From Nonomuraea ceibae (GTDB lineage: Bacteria; Actinomycetota; Actinomycetes; Streptosporangiales; Streptosporangiaceae): a stretch of 43,277 nucleotides of DNA. Made by a program: the position numbers and the translations under genes. Location of the stretch: positions 1-43,277 of the forward strand of contig NZ_JAHKRO010000083.1 in assembly GCF_019396325.1 (NCBI RefSeq), written 5' to 3'. The number at the start of each line of letters is the position of its first letter. Position 1 is the first letter of the stretch. A model generated the notes under the pieces. It was not told the origin of the DNA, made no database searches, and worked only from the letters and a program-made list of their open reading frames with translations. Positions 23,564 to 31,285 of the stretch are shown piece by piece.

Positions 23564-24781
23564 CTAGCGGCCGACGTTGGCCGGGTGCCCGATCGCCAGG
23601 CCGGAGTTGGTGTCGAAGAAGTGCAGGTTGTGCGTGTCGAGGACCAGGTCGATGTTCTGGCCGGGGCGCGCGTGGCTGCGGGCGTTGACGCGGGCGGTCC
23701 ACAGCGACTTGTCGCCGGCCAGCGGCAGCGTGGCCTCTTCCTCGTCGCCCTTGTCGGCGGCGGCGACGGTGTCCTTGTGCTCGACGGGCGGGGCGTCGAT
23801 GAGGAACAGGACGTTGATCTCGGAGCCGAGCTCCTCGGTGACCTCCGCCTTGACGGGCAGCGTGGCCCAGCCGTTGGCGTGGTTGCCGGCGGAGGCGGCG
23901 TCCTCGAAGTCCGACGGGCGGATGCCGAGGATGATCTTCTTGCCGATGTACTGGTCGAGGCCCGGCTTCTCGGTGAAGGTGGAGTCGGGGATCGGCAGCT
24001 TGATGCCGGCGAAGGTGACGGCGGCGCCGCCGTCACGGACCAGCTCGGCGGTGACGAAGTTCATCGACGGCGAGCCCATGAACCCGGCGACGAACAGGTT
24101 GACCGGCTTGTCGAACAGGTTCTGCGGCGTGTCGACCTGCTGGAGAAGGCCGTCGCGGAGCACGCAGACGCGGTCGCCGAGGGTCATGGCCTCGACCTGG
24201 TCGTGCGTGACGTAGACGGTGGTGACGCCGAGGCGCTCGTGCATCTGGTTGAGCGAGGCGCGCATGGAGACGCGGAGCTTGGCGTCCAGGTTGGACAGCG
24301 GCTCGTCCATGAGGAAGGCCTGCGGCTCGCGGACGATGGCGCGGCCCATGGCGACACGCTGGCGCTGACCACCGGACAGGGCGGCCGGCTTGCGCTTGAG
24401 GTAGGTCTCCAGGCCCAGCATCTTGGCGGCGTCGTTGACGCGCTGCTGGATCTCGGCCTTGGGCATCTTGCGGAGCTTGAGGCCGAAGGCGAGGTTCTCC
24501 TCGACCGTCATGTGGGGGTAGAGCGCGTAGTTCTGGAACACCATCGCGATGTCGCGGTCCTTCGGCGGCAGGTGGTTGACCACCTTGTCGCCGATGGCGA
24601 TCTCGCCGCCGCTGATGTCCTCGAGGCCGGCGATCATCCGGAGCGCGGTCGACTTGCCGCAACCGGAGGGGCCGACCAGCACCATGAACTCGCCATCCTT
24701 GATCTCAAGGTTGAGCCCGTTCACGGCCTTCACGCCACCGGCGTAGATCTTGTCGACGTTGGTCAGAACGATGGATGCCAT
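23564..24781 (-). CDS. msiK: Sugar-ABC-transporter ATP-binding subunit, MsiK/UgpC/MalK type
   Basis: The 405-residue ATPase has Walker A 'VGPSGCGKST', Q-loop 'MVFQNYALYPHMTVEENLAF', signature 'LSGGQRQRVAMGRAIVREP', Walker B 'AFLMDEPLSNLD' and H-loop 'TVYVTHDQVEAMTLGDR', followed by the MalK regulatory (TOBE) domain of about 150 residues. No permease or solute-binding gene is nearby, which matches the MsiK arrangement in actinomycetes, where one ATPase serves several sugar importers. The insert 'DKGDEEEATL' in the C-terminal domain is acidic. ATG at 24781 with AAGGA 6 nt upstream. It is divergent from a LacI-family gene that may repress it. Confidence 0.88.
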   Translation of the reverse strand: MASIVLTNVDKIYAGGVKAVNGLNLEIKDGEFMVLVGPSGCGKSTALRMIAGLEDISGGEIAIGDKVVNHLPPKDRDIAMVFQNYALYPHMTVEENLAFGLKLRKMPKAEIQQRVNDAAKMLGLETYLKRKPAALSGGQRQRVAMGRAIVREPQAFLMDEPLSNLDAKLRVSMRASLNQMHERLGVTTVYVTHDQVEAMTLGDRVCVLRDGLLQQVDTPQNLFDKPVNLFVAGFMGSPSMNFVTAELVRDGGAAVTFAGIKLPIPDSTFTEKPGLDQYIGKKIILGIRPSDFEDAASAGNHANGWATLPVKAEVTEELGSEINVLFLIDAPPVEHKDTVAAADKGDEEEATLPLAGDKSLWTARVNARSHARPGQNIDLVLDTHNLHFFDTNSGLAIGHPANVGR

Positions 24782-24829
24782 GACTGTCCTTCGCGCTCCA
24801 GGGCTTGACCCCGATGTTGTGCGGAGTTT

Positions 24830-24852
24830 CCACTTTCGTGGATACGTTTTCA
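24830..24852. promoter_or_regulatory. Candidate LacI-family operator region upstream of msiK
   Basis: CCACTTTCGTGG at 24830-24841 is a dyad with 4-bp arms, overlapping GATACGTTTTCA (24841-24852), which resembles one arm of the LacI-family consensus with a central CG. Placement 50-70 bp upstream of the msiK start suits repressor or promoter elements. Confidence 0.4.
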
Positions 24853-24945
24853 AGCATCTCACCCGAAACGGACATCGGTGTCAAGGGTTTGGGCGTGACC
24901 AGCCCTGCTGTTCCTGGGGGACTTCCCGGATTCCGGAAAGCATGA

Positions 24946-24959
24946 TGGAATCGTTTCCA
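24946..24959. promoter_or_regulatory. Candidate autoregulatory operator overlapping the lacI-type start codon
   Basis: TGGAATCGTTTCCA is a 14-bp dyad (TGGAA/TTCCA arms) whose last base is the A of the regulator's ATG. LacI-family proteins often bind such CG-centred dyads, so autorepression is plausible. Confidence 0.45.
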
Positions 24960-26023
24960 TGGAAAAGCGGGCGACCATCAAGGACGTGGCCGAGGCGGCC
25001 GGCGTGGGCGTGGCCACCGTGTCGAGGGTGCTGTCCGGCGGCTCGGCCAGCCCGCGCACCCGTGAGCGGGTGCTCGCCGTCGCCGCCCAGCTCGACTACC
25101 GGCCCAGCGCGCTGGGCCGCAACCTGCGCCAGCGCCGCACCGGCGGCATGGGGCTGCTCGTGCCCGACCTCACCGACCCGTTCTTCGGCCGGCTGGCCGA
25201 GGGCGTGCTCGCCTGCGGCCGCTCGGCGGGCGAACCGGTCGTGCTCGCCTCCACCGCCGACGACCCCGAGCAGGAGGCCGAGATGATCGGCATGCTGCTG
25301 GAGCAGGGCGTCGACCGGGTGATCGCGGTGCCGTCGGGCGGCGCCGACACCTGGCGGCCGGCGATCCGCGCGGGCATGGCGGTCGTGTTCGCCGACCGGC
25401 TGCCGGCCGACGCCGCCGAGCAGGCCGGCTCCTCCGCCGTCAGCGACCTCATGCTCCTGGACGGCGTGCCCGCCCCGGCCGCGCCGCCCGCCCGCCCCGT
25501 CGACGTGCCCGCCGTCCTGGCCGACGACCGGTCCGGCATCCGTACGGCGGTCCGCTACCTGCGCGGGCTGGGCCACCGGCGCATCGCCTTCCTCGGCGGC
25601 CCGGGGCACGACCGGCGGGTGGCCGCCTTCCGCGAGGCGGTCGGCGACCCGGTGGACGAGGAGCTGGTCGTCTTCGCCACGGGCAGCCGCGACGCCGCCT
25701 ACGCCGCCGCCTCCGGGCTGTTCCAGAGTCGCCCGGACCTGTCGGCGGTGGTCGCGGCGGGCAACGTGCTGGGCGAGGCGGCCGTGCTGGCCGCCCGCGA
25801 GCTCGACCTGCGGGTGCCCCGCGACGTGTCGCTGGTCATGTACGACGACGTGCCGTGGGCCGAGCTGTGCGCGCCGCCGCTGACCGTGATCGCCCAGCCC
25901 GGCCGCGACATCGGCTATCGCGCGGCCGAGCTGGTCCTGCGCACCGGCGCCGCCCGGCGCCCGCGCACGGTCGTGCTGCCGACCGAGCTCATCGTCCGGG
26001 GCAGCTGCGGTCCGCACCGCTGA
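24959..26023 (+). CDS. LacI-family transcriptional regulator
   Basis: The 354-residue protein starts with the LacI headpiece 'TIKDVAEAAGVGVATVSRVL' and hinge 'PSALGRNLRQ', then a periplasmic-binding-protein-like ligand domain: 'GLLVPDLTDPFFGRLAEGVL', 'GHRRIAFLGGPG', and a C-terminal 'RELIVRGSCG'-like end (here TELIVRGSCG). A Pro/Ala-rich stretch (about 175-185) interrupts the ligand domain. It presumably senses a sugar and controls the divergent msiK and itself. The ATG at 24959 lacks a clear Shine-Dalgarno; the transcript may be leaderless or use a weak GGA at 24947. Confidence 0.92.
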   Translation: MEKRATIKDVAEAAGVGVATVSRVLSGGSASPRTRERVLAVAAQLDYRPSALGRNLRQRRTGGMGLLVPDLTDPFFGRLAEGVLACGRSAGEPVVLASTADDPEQEAEMIGMLLEQGVDRVIAVPSGGADTWRPAIRAGMAVVFADRLPADAAEQAGSSAVSDLMLLDGVPAPAAPPARPVDVPAVLADDRSGIRTAVRYLRGLGHRRIAFLGGPGHDRRVAAFREAVGDPVDEELVVFATGSRDAAYAAASGLFQSRPDLSAVVAAGNVLGEAAVLAARELDLRVPRDVSLVMYDDVPWAELCAPPLTVIAQPGRDIGYRAAELVLRTGAARRPRTVVLPTELIVRGSCGPHR

Positions 26024-26041
26024 GGCCGGCTTCCCGCGGCC

Positions 26042-26527
26042 CTACAGCACCTTCTCGATGGCCGCGGCGATCGCCGGGTCGTCCGGCGCGGTGCCGGGAC
26101 GGAAACGCGCCGCCACCGTGCCGTCGCGGGCCACGAGGAACTTCTCGAAGTTCCACTGCACGTCGCCGGCCTCGCCGTCGGCGTCCGGGACGCCCGTCAG
26201 GCTCTCGTACAGCGGGTGCCTGCCGGGGCCGTTGACCTCGGCCTTCTCCAGCAGCGGGAAGTCGACGCCGTAGGTGGCCGAGCAGAACTCCTGGATCTCC
26301 TCGGCGCTGCCCGGCTCCTGCCCCATGAACTGGTTGCACGGCACGCCGACCACGCTGAACCCGCGCGGCCCGTACTGCTTGTGCAGCTCGACGAGGCCGG
26401 CGTACTGCGGGGTCAGCCCGCAGCGGGAGGCCACGTTCACGATGAGGAGGGCGGCGTCGCCCGCCAGGTCCGCAAGGGTGGTGGGCACGTCCGCCAGGGT
26501 GCGGACCGGGATCTCTCGAACACTCAT
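26042..26527 (-). CDS. Glutathione-peroxidase-family thiol peroxidase
   Basis: The 161-residue protein has the GPx tetrad pieces: peroxidatic Cys in 'LLIVNVASRCGLTPQY', Gln/Asn region 'VVGVPCNQFMGQEPGS', and the Trp-Asn pair in 'VQWNFEKFLVARDG'. The catalytic residue is Cys, not selenocysteine. In actinomycetes, which use mycothiol rather than glutathione, such enzymes probably draw electrons from thioredoxin; that is family knowledge. ATG at 26527. It is convergent with the LacI gene (18-bp gap) and divergent from the secreted transglycosylase-like gene. Confidence 0.93.
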   Translation of the reverse strand: MSVREIPVRTLADVPTTLADLAGDAALLIVNVASRCGLTPQYAGLVELHKQYGPRGFSVVGVPCNQFMGQEPGSAEEIQEFCSATYGVDFPLLEKAEVNGPGRHPLYESLTGVPDADGEAGDVQWNFEKFLVARDGTVAARFRPGTAPDDPAIAAAIEKVL

Positions 26528-26904
26528 GCGCCCGACCCTACTCGCCATCCCACCTTCGAGAGCGGTTCAAACCCCAGGTGCGCGCCCGTTTCGCGGCAAG
26601 GGCGGGCCATCCGCGCCCCGGGCCGCGCCAACCCGGCCCAACGGGAGCGCCGATTGTCGGCCACCGTCCGGCAAACACCTGTCCGGGGCGTGTCCCAGGT
26701 CCCGGAGCCCGGTCGGGCCGCGTACTACAACCGGCTAAGAGGACATGTCGTGGCGCCCTCCGGGCCGTCCAGCGTGATCGGACGGAACCAAGGATCCCGG
26801 AGGGCCGCGCGGACCCTCCGCGTGCGAGCCACGGACGCGGACCTGCAGGGGCGCCGGGGAAGCGAGAGCGCCCGTCCGCACGCGACCCGACCGCGAGGAC
26901 TGAA
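26528..26904 (+). other. 377-bp gene-free leader of the transglycosylase-like gene, with a strong stem
   Basis: No convincing coding region lies here. GCCCTCCGGG (26755-26764) pairs exactly with CCCGGAGGGC (26796-26805); directly stacked inside it CCGTCC (26765-26770) pairs with GGACGG (26780-26785) around a 9-nt loop, leaving AACCAAGGAT unpaired. GGCGCC elements further out could enclose this. Long structured leaders, often c-di-AMP (ydaO-type) riboswitches, are known in front of actinomycete cell-wall hydrolase genes, but I could not match the ydaO consensus here. Confidence 0.45.
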
Positions 26905-27372
26905 TTGGACAGCAAGCGCACGCTACAGATCACTCTCGCCGCCGTCGCCGGCCTCACCGCGTTCAGCGGTACGCCGACGGTCGCCTGGGCCGAGACCGGG
27001 GACGCCCCGGTCGTCAGGACCGGGGTCTGGCGGACCTCCGCCGAGCCGAAGGTCGTCGCCGGGAACGCGAAGAGCAGGAGCAAGGGTTTCGCCCTGAACC
27101 AGGTGGTGCAGCGGTCGTGGCCGCTGCGCGAGTTCCACTGCCTGGACAACCTGTGGACCAGGGAGAGCAACTGGAACCACCGCGCATACAACAGATCGTC
27201 AGGCGCCTACGGCATCCCGCAGGCGCTCCCCGGAGGAAAGATGCGGGGAGCGGGCAGGGACTGGCGTCACAATCCGGAGACGCAGATCCGGTGGGGCCTG
27301 GCCTACATCAAGGGGAGGTACGGCAAGCCGTGCGGCGCCTGGGGGCACTTCCGGTCGCACAACTGGTATTGA
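26905..27372 (+). CDS. Secreted transglycosylase-like (aggregation-promoting-factor-type) protein
   Basis: The 155-residue product has a Sec signal (Lys-Arg, hydrophobic 'LAAVAGLTAFSG', Ala-Trp-Ala cleavage near residue 28) and a C-terminal domain of about 85 residues like those of actinobacterial lytic-transglycosylase-type surface proteins: 'LDNLWTRESNWNHRAYN' with the likely catalytic Glu, 'SGAYGIPQALPGGKM', 'NPETQIRWGLAYIKGRYG' and a final 'GAWGHFRSHNWY'. Two Cys, near 'EFHCLDN' and 'KPCGAW', likely form a disulfide. TTG at 26905 is chosen: GAGGA stands 5 nt before it and it fits the signal peptide. It probably acts on peptidoglycan. It is preceded by a long structured leader and abuts the convergent TetR gene (2-bp gap). 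Confidence 0.88.
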   Translation: MDSKRTLQITLAAVAGLTAFSGTPTVAWAETGDAPVVRTGVWRTSAEPKVVAGNAKSRSKGFALNQVVQRSWPLREFHCLDNLWTRESNWNHRAYNRSSGAYGIPQALPGGKMRGAGRDWRHNPETQIRWGLAYIKGRYGKPCGAWGHFRSHNWY

Positions 27373-27374
27373 CG

Positions 27375-28061
27375 TCAGGTGTCGACGTCGGCTTTCCCGA
27401 GGGCATCCGCGGCTGTGCGGGTGCCCTCCCGCCGTGCCGGGTGCACGGCGATCGCCCGGATCATCAGCTCGACGCCGAACTCGAAGTCGCCCTCGTGGTC
27501 GCAGCCGTCCAGCAGCGCCGACAGCGCGTGCACCTCGGGGAACAGCGCCGGGTCGACCACGCCGGGATCGGCCGCGTCCTCACGCGGCGGCGCGAACGCG
27601 GGCGTCACCCCGACCTCCCGCAGCAGCGACCCGACGACGAACGCGATGAACACCCGCAGCACCCGCACCGCGTCGGCCCCGTCGAACCCCGCGCTGCGCA
27701 GCGTCGCCAGCGCCCGCTCCACCGGCAGCATCCCGGCCGGCGAGTGGACCTGCCGGCTGACGACGAGCATCGTGCAGCGGGGATAGTGGTGGGCGATCTG
27801 CCGGAAGGCGCGGGCCTGCACGCGCACCCGGTCGGTCCAGTCGGCGCCCGGGTCGTCGGTGAACTCGATCTCGCTCAGCACGGCCTCGGCCACGCCGCTG
27901 AGCAGCGCGTCCTTGTTGGGCACGTGGTTGTAGAGGGACATCACGCCGACGCCCAGCTCGGCCGCGATGCGCCGCATGGAGACCGCGTCGGCGCCCTCCC
28001 GCTCGATCAGCTCGATGGCCGCGGCCACGATGCGCGCCCTCGACAGGGGCTCGGTGCTCAT
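27375..28061 (-). CDS. TetR-family regulator (TetR_C, tetracycline-repressor-like C-terminal domain)
   Basis: The 228-residue protein has the TetR N-terminal helix-turn-helix: 'LSRARIVAAAIELIEREGAD', 'VSMRRIAAELGVGVMSLYNH' with 'VPNKDALLSGV', then a ligand-binding half ending in 'FEFGVELMIRAIAV', the pattern of the TetR_C group. It is divergent from the diiron-protein gene, and the 83-bp spacer contains two identical-type dyads, so it almost certainly represses that gene and itself. The inducer is unknown. Confidence 0.93.
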   Translation of the reverse strand: MSTEPLSRARIVAAAIELIEREGADAVSMRRIAAELGVGVMSLYNHVPNKDALLSGVAEAVLSEIEFTDDPGADWTDRVRVQARAFRQIAHHYPRCTMLVVSRQVHSPAGMLPVERALATLRSAGFDGADAVRVLRVFIAFVVGSLLREVGVTPAFAPPREDAADPGVVDPALFPEVHALSALLDGCDHEGDFEFGVELMIRAIAVHPARREGTRTAADALGKADVDT

Positions 28062-28079
28062 AGCTCATTCTATTGACGT

Positions 28080-28094
28080 ACGTACACCGTACGT
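28080..28094. promoter_or_regulatory. TetR operator copy 1
   Basis: ACGTACACCGTACGT has perfect 6-bp arms (ACGTAC/GTACGT) around ACC. It lies 18 bp upstream of the TetR start. A TTGACG element at 28073-28078 abuts it. Copy 2 is its exact reverse complement. Confidence 0.8.
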
Positions 28095-28111
28095 GCAAGC
28101 TCCGATTACGG

Positions 28112-28126
28112 ACGTACGGTGTACGT
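28112..28126. promoter_or_regulatory. TetR operator copy 2
   Basis: ACGTACGGTGTACGT, the exact reverse complement of copy 1, centred 32 bp away (three helical turns), so two repressor dimers would bind one face of the DNA. It lies 18 bp upstream of the diiron gene start, the same distance as copy 1 from the TetR start. Confidence 0.8.
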
Positions 28127-28144
28127 GGCCCCCCGGAGGTCCCC

Positions 28145-29260
28145 ATGTCGACCCACGATCTCTACACCATCCCCGCCGGGCTCTCCACGTGGAACGTGGA
28201 CATGGCCGGAACCAGCAAGTTCACCTGGGAGTACGACGACGGCCGGGACAGGATGCTGGCCCTCTACCAGAAGGGCAAGGACAAGCAGTGGGACTCCGTC
28301 AAGCGCATCGACTGGGGCCTGGAAGTGGACCCGTACGACGTGCTCGGCATCCCCGACCACACCATCGCCATCCACGGCACCCCGCTGTGGGACCGGATGG
28401 ACGAACGCCAGCGGCAGGAGGTCAGGCTGCACGGCGCCGCCTGGCAGTTCTCCCAGTTCCTGCACGGTGAGCAGGGCGCGATGATCTGCTCGGCGCGGAT
28501 CGTCGAATCGGTGCCCGACCTCGACTCCAAGTTCTACGCCGCCACCCAGACGATGGACGAGGCCCGCCACGCCGAGACCTACGCCCGCTTCCTCCAGGAG
28601 AAGGTCGGCCTCGCCTACCCGATCAACGAACACCTCAAGGAGCTGCTCGACAGCACGCTGACCGACTCCCGCTGGGACATGCCGTACCTGGGCATGCAGG
28701 TGCTCATCGAGGGCCTGGCGCTGGCGGCGTTCGGCGTCATGCGCGACATCACCACCAAGCCGCTGCCCAAGCAGATCCTCGCCTACGTCATGCAGGACGA
28801 GGCCCGGCACGTCGCCTTCGGCCGGATGGCGCTGCGCGACTACTACCGCCAGCTCTCGGAGCCGGAGCTGCGCGAGCGCGAGGACTTCGTCATCGAGGGC
28901 TGCTACCTCATGCGCGACCGGCTGCGCGGACGCGAGACGTGGGAGAACCTCGGCCTGACGAAGGCCGAGGTGGACGAGGCCATGCGGGCGGTCGACGAGT
29001 CGGAGTACCTGCGGCTGTTCCGCTCACTGCTGTTCAGCCGCATCGTGCCGTGCGTCAAGGACATCGGCCTGTGGAGCCCCCGGCTGCAGCAGGCGTACGC
29101 GGACATGGGCGTGCTGGAGATGGCCGGCCAGTCGCTGGAGGCGCTGATGCGGCAGGACGAGGAGATCGCCGAGAAGCTGGACGCGGCCCGCTTCGCCGAG
29201 GAGGAGGCCGAACGCCACGCCGAGGTCGCCGACACCATCACCCTCGGCTCTCACGACTGA
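28145..29260 (+). CDS. Ferritin-like diiron-carboxylate protein, TetR-controlled
   Basis: The 371-residue protein has a complete diiron ligand set on a four-helix pattern: Glu109 in 'FLHGEQGAMICSARI', Glu139/His142 in 'TMDEARHAETYARF', Glu189 in 'VLIEGLALAAFG', and Glu219/His222 in 'VMQDEARHVAFGRMAL'. The duplicated DEARH motif places it with ribonucleotide-reductase-R2-like/ferritin-like oxidases, which use O2 for oxygenation, N-oxidation, desaturation or decarboxylation; no closer assignment is safe. A Trp-rich N-terminus and an acidic C-terminal coiled helix frame the core. GGAGG lies 6 nt before ATG at 28145. Twin operators and the divergent TetR suggest induction by a substrate-like small molecule. 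Confidence 0.88.
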   Translation: MSTHDLYTIPAGLSTWNVDMAGTSKFTWEYDDGRDRMLALYQKGKDKQWDSVKRIDWGLEVDPYDVLGIPDHTIAIHGTPLWDRMDERQRQEVRLHGAAWQFSQFLHGEQGAMICSARIVESVPDLDSKFYAATQTMDEARHAETYARFLQEKVGLAYPINEHLKELLDSTLTDSRWDMPYLGMQVLIEGLALAAFGVMRDITTKPLPKQILAYVMQDEARHVAFGRMALRDYYRQLSEPELREREDFVIEGCYLMRDRLRGRETWENLGLTKAEVDEAMRAVDESEYLRLFRSLLFSRIVPCVKDIGLWSPRLQQAYADMGVLEMAGQSLEALMRQDEEIAEKLDAARFAEEEAERHAEVADTITLGSHD

Positions 29261-29293
29261 GCGAAGGGATACGCCCGTGGGCCGGGGCGTCGT

Positions 29294-30574
29294 TCAGCGC
29301 CCGGCCTCCCGGGGGGAAAGGCTTCTCCTGAACGTGGGCACCACCGTGAACAGGCCGGCGAGGGTGAGCATGCCGCCGGCGAGGATCGCCAGGACGACGG
29401 CCGGCTCGACGTGCATGAGGAGAAGGCTGCCCAGGACCGGCCCGAGCACGACGGCGCCGTAGCTGCCCAGCCGGGAGGCGGCGGTCACGCGGGCGGGCTC
29501 CCGGCTGAGCGCGGTCCGCACGGTGACGTTGCTGAGCCCGCCCGCCAGTCCGACGACGACCAGCGCTCCGGCGAAGGAGAGGAAGCTCTGCCGGAACACG
29601 AGGGTGAGCAGGACCCCGGCCGCGCACGCCCAGACGAGCAGCAGCATCGTGGACCGGCCGTCCCCCAGCAGCCCGGCCCGGGCGAACAGCCGCGACATGC
29701 GGCCCTCGCCCGTCCACGCGCCGATGCACTGCGAGATGGCGTGCCGCCTCGGCGCCATGAACGCGCCGACGATGCCGCCGAGCCCCGGGCAGGCGAGGAC
29801 CGCGCCGACGTACAGCGGAGGAAGGCGCTCTCTCGACGCGGTGATCAGGAGCACCACGATCAGGCACTGGACCATGAGGTTCGTGCAGGCGGTCACGAGG
29901 GTCGCCGACCTCAGGAACCGGTTCCGCCAGAGCTCGGCCAGCCCGGCGCCGAGCTGCGCCGGGGACTTCCGCGTGCGCTCATGGTGCCGGTCGGGCAGCC
30001 GATGGAGCATGATCGCGGCCACGGCGAACATGGCGGCGTTCGCCAGGAAGGGCACCAGGACGCCGATGCCGTGCAGCAGTCCGCCGAGCGGCCGCCCCAG
30101 CAGAACGGTGGCATGCGTCATGGCCTCGTGCGTGGACAGCGCGGTGTCCACCCGGTCCAAGCTCACCGTGGTGGGGACCAGCGTCGTCTCGGCCACATTG
30201 GAGATGACGCACAGCACGCCTTCGACCAGGGCGACGACCACGAGATGCCACAGTCCGAGCACGCCGGAGGCCATGGCGACGCACAGGCAGCCGATGAGGA
30301 TGGCGCGGGCCGTCTCACTCCACGCCAGCACCCTGCGGGCGCCCAGCCGGTCGACGAGCGCGCCCGCCGGGATGTAGCAGAGCAGCCCGGGCACCGTCGA
30401 GGCGAACATGACCCACCCGATCCACGCCGGGGAGTCGGTCAGCGCGACGGCCAGCAGCGGATAGGTGACGTTCAGCGTGCGCGTGCTGAGGAGAGAGCTG
30501 CCCGACGCCCATAAAACACCCTTAAATCCAGGCGAATCTGCCAAAAACGGCATGATGTGAACAAACTTAAGCAC
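29294..30574 (-). CDS. MFS transporter (MFS_3/macrolide-exporter-like)
   Basis: About 426 residues with twelve probable membrane segments; landmarks are 'LSTRTLNVTYPLLAVALTDS' in helix 1, the loop 2-3 motif 'GALVDRLGARRVLAWSE', and 'GLAGGLSNVTVRTALSREPA' in the C-terminal half. It resembles drug/peptide exporters of the MFS_3 group. The start is uncertain: GTG at 30574 has a purine-rich GGCGGAAG just upstream, ATG at 30553 is an alternative, and longer frames to 30646 are less likely. It lies on the same strand as, and downstream of, the Fxs precursor gene (479-bp gap), so it is a candidate exporter of the mature peptide; this is inference. Confidence 0.85.
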   Translation of the reverse strand: MLKFVHIMPFLADSPGFKGVLWASGSSLLSTRTLNVTYPLLAVALTDSPAWIGWVMFASTVPGLLCYIPAGALVDRLGARRVLAWSETARAILIGCLCVAMASGVLGLWHLVVVALVEGVLCVISNVAETTLVPTTVSLDRVDTALSTHEAMTHATVLLGRPLGGLLHGIGVLVPFLANAAMFAVAAIMLHRLPDRHHERTRKSPAQLGAGLAELWRNRFLRSATLVTACTNLMVQCLIVVLLITASRERLPPLYVGAVLACPGLGGIVGAFMAPRRHAISQCIGAWTGEGRMSRLFARAGLLGDGRSTMLLLVWACAAGVLLTLVFRQSFLSFAGALVVVGLAGGLSNVTVRTALSREPARVTAASRLGSYGAVVLGPVLGSLLLMHVEPAVVLAILAGGMLTLAGLFTVVPTFRRSLSPREAGR

Positions 30575-31052
30575 GCTTCCGCCCAGCTTCCTTGAATGGA
30601 AATGTCGCGATCGATGCCCGGCTCTCCACACTGAGGAGAACGACACGACGGGAGATTAGAGCATCTCTGAGGCGTATGACATCAGTCGCGACACATTCTC
30701 CGGAGATCAGCAAGACAACACGCCACACAGCGACAATGCGCTCATACTCGGTCAAATCACGTCAAACGAGAGACCTTTTCGGCAGGCAACAATGCCGCGC
30801 CTGTCGCATCATAGAGGGTATACGCCAGCCCACAGGATAGGACGGCAATTCACGCGACTCCGGATTTAATCCGATAAAGCCCGATTTCGAGCAAATGCGA
30901 TGTCATCGCACATCCGTGCGCCCGGCATCGCCAGCTGGGCGGAACAGGCGCACGCCCACGTACGCTCACCGCGGAACGTACGTGGCCGTCATCTCGTCAT
31001 GGTGCGCGGTCGCCGCGGGACCGTCTCACGCCACGCCGGTCGGTCCTGATGT
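30575..31052. other. Gene-poor, AT-richer gap between the Fxs precursor and the MFS gene, with three dyads
   Basis: No frame here has convincing codon use. The sequence is visibly less GC-rich than its surroundings. It contains CGGATTTAATCCG (30861-30873), TGCGATGTCATCGCA (30896-30910, perfect 7-bp arms), and CCACGTACG/CGTACGTGG (30956-30964 and 30977-30985, perfect 9-bp arms). The last lies 67 bp past the precursor stop and could be its terminator/attenuator; the others may be operators for the MFS gene. Confidence 0.5.
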
Positions 31053-31205
31053 TCACAGCGCCGACGAGAAGCCGGCCACCGTCCCGCCTTCCTGGCCCGC
31101 GCACCTGCGCCACGCCCGGTCCAGGGCGGGTATCGCCAAGCTCTTGAGATCTTCCAGGTCGATGTCGCTGACATCGATGAGCCCGGACCCGTTCGCATCC
31201 TCCAT
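31053..31205 (-). CDS. fxsA: FxSxx-COOH-type RiPP precursor peptide (FxsA-like)
   Basis: A 50-residue frame starts at ATG 31205 with GGGAGG upstream. Its N-terminal two-thirds is an acidic, amphipathic leader (rich in Asp/Leu/Ile: 'LIDVSDIDLEDLKSLAIPAL'), and it ends Val-Ala-Gly-Phe-Ser-Ser-Ala-Leu at the very C-terminus. Phe-x-Ser-x-x-COOH is the defining signature of precursors modified by FxsB-type radical SAM enzymes, and an FxsB-like gene lies in the same cluster. By family knowledge the product is an ortho- or meta-cyclophane linking the Phe ring to the beta-carbon two residues on (the second Ser). A single Cys (residue 35) and two Arg-Arg-flanked turns lie in the leader. It is divergent from the NB-ARC/TPR gene across a 156-bp promoter region. 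Confidence 0.8.
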   Translation of the reverse strand: MEDANGSGLIDVSDIDLEDLKSLAIPALDRAWRRCAGQEGGTVAGFSSAL

Positions 31206-31285
31206 ACGGCCCTCCCTGAGCCTGGTTACGGCCGCCCGCAAATGCGGTGAATTGCACCCTGAGCGCACCCCTGGTTTCCTCTATG

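Noticed and set aside
26528..26904. c-di-AMP (ydaO-type) riboswitch
   Set aside because: Context fits, but I could not align the conserved ydaO segments to the sequence; only a generic strong stem is supported.
30567..30755. 62-residue minus-strand frame overlapping the MFS start
   Set aside because: It would need a TTG start without a ribosome-binding site and its composition is not that of a recognisable protein; a coupled leader is possible but unsupported.
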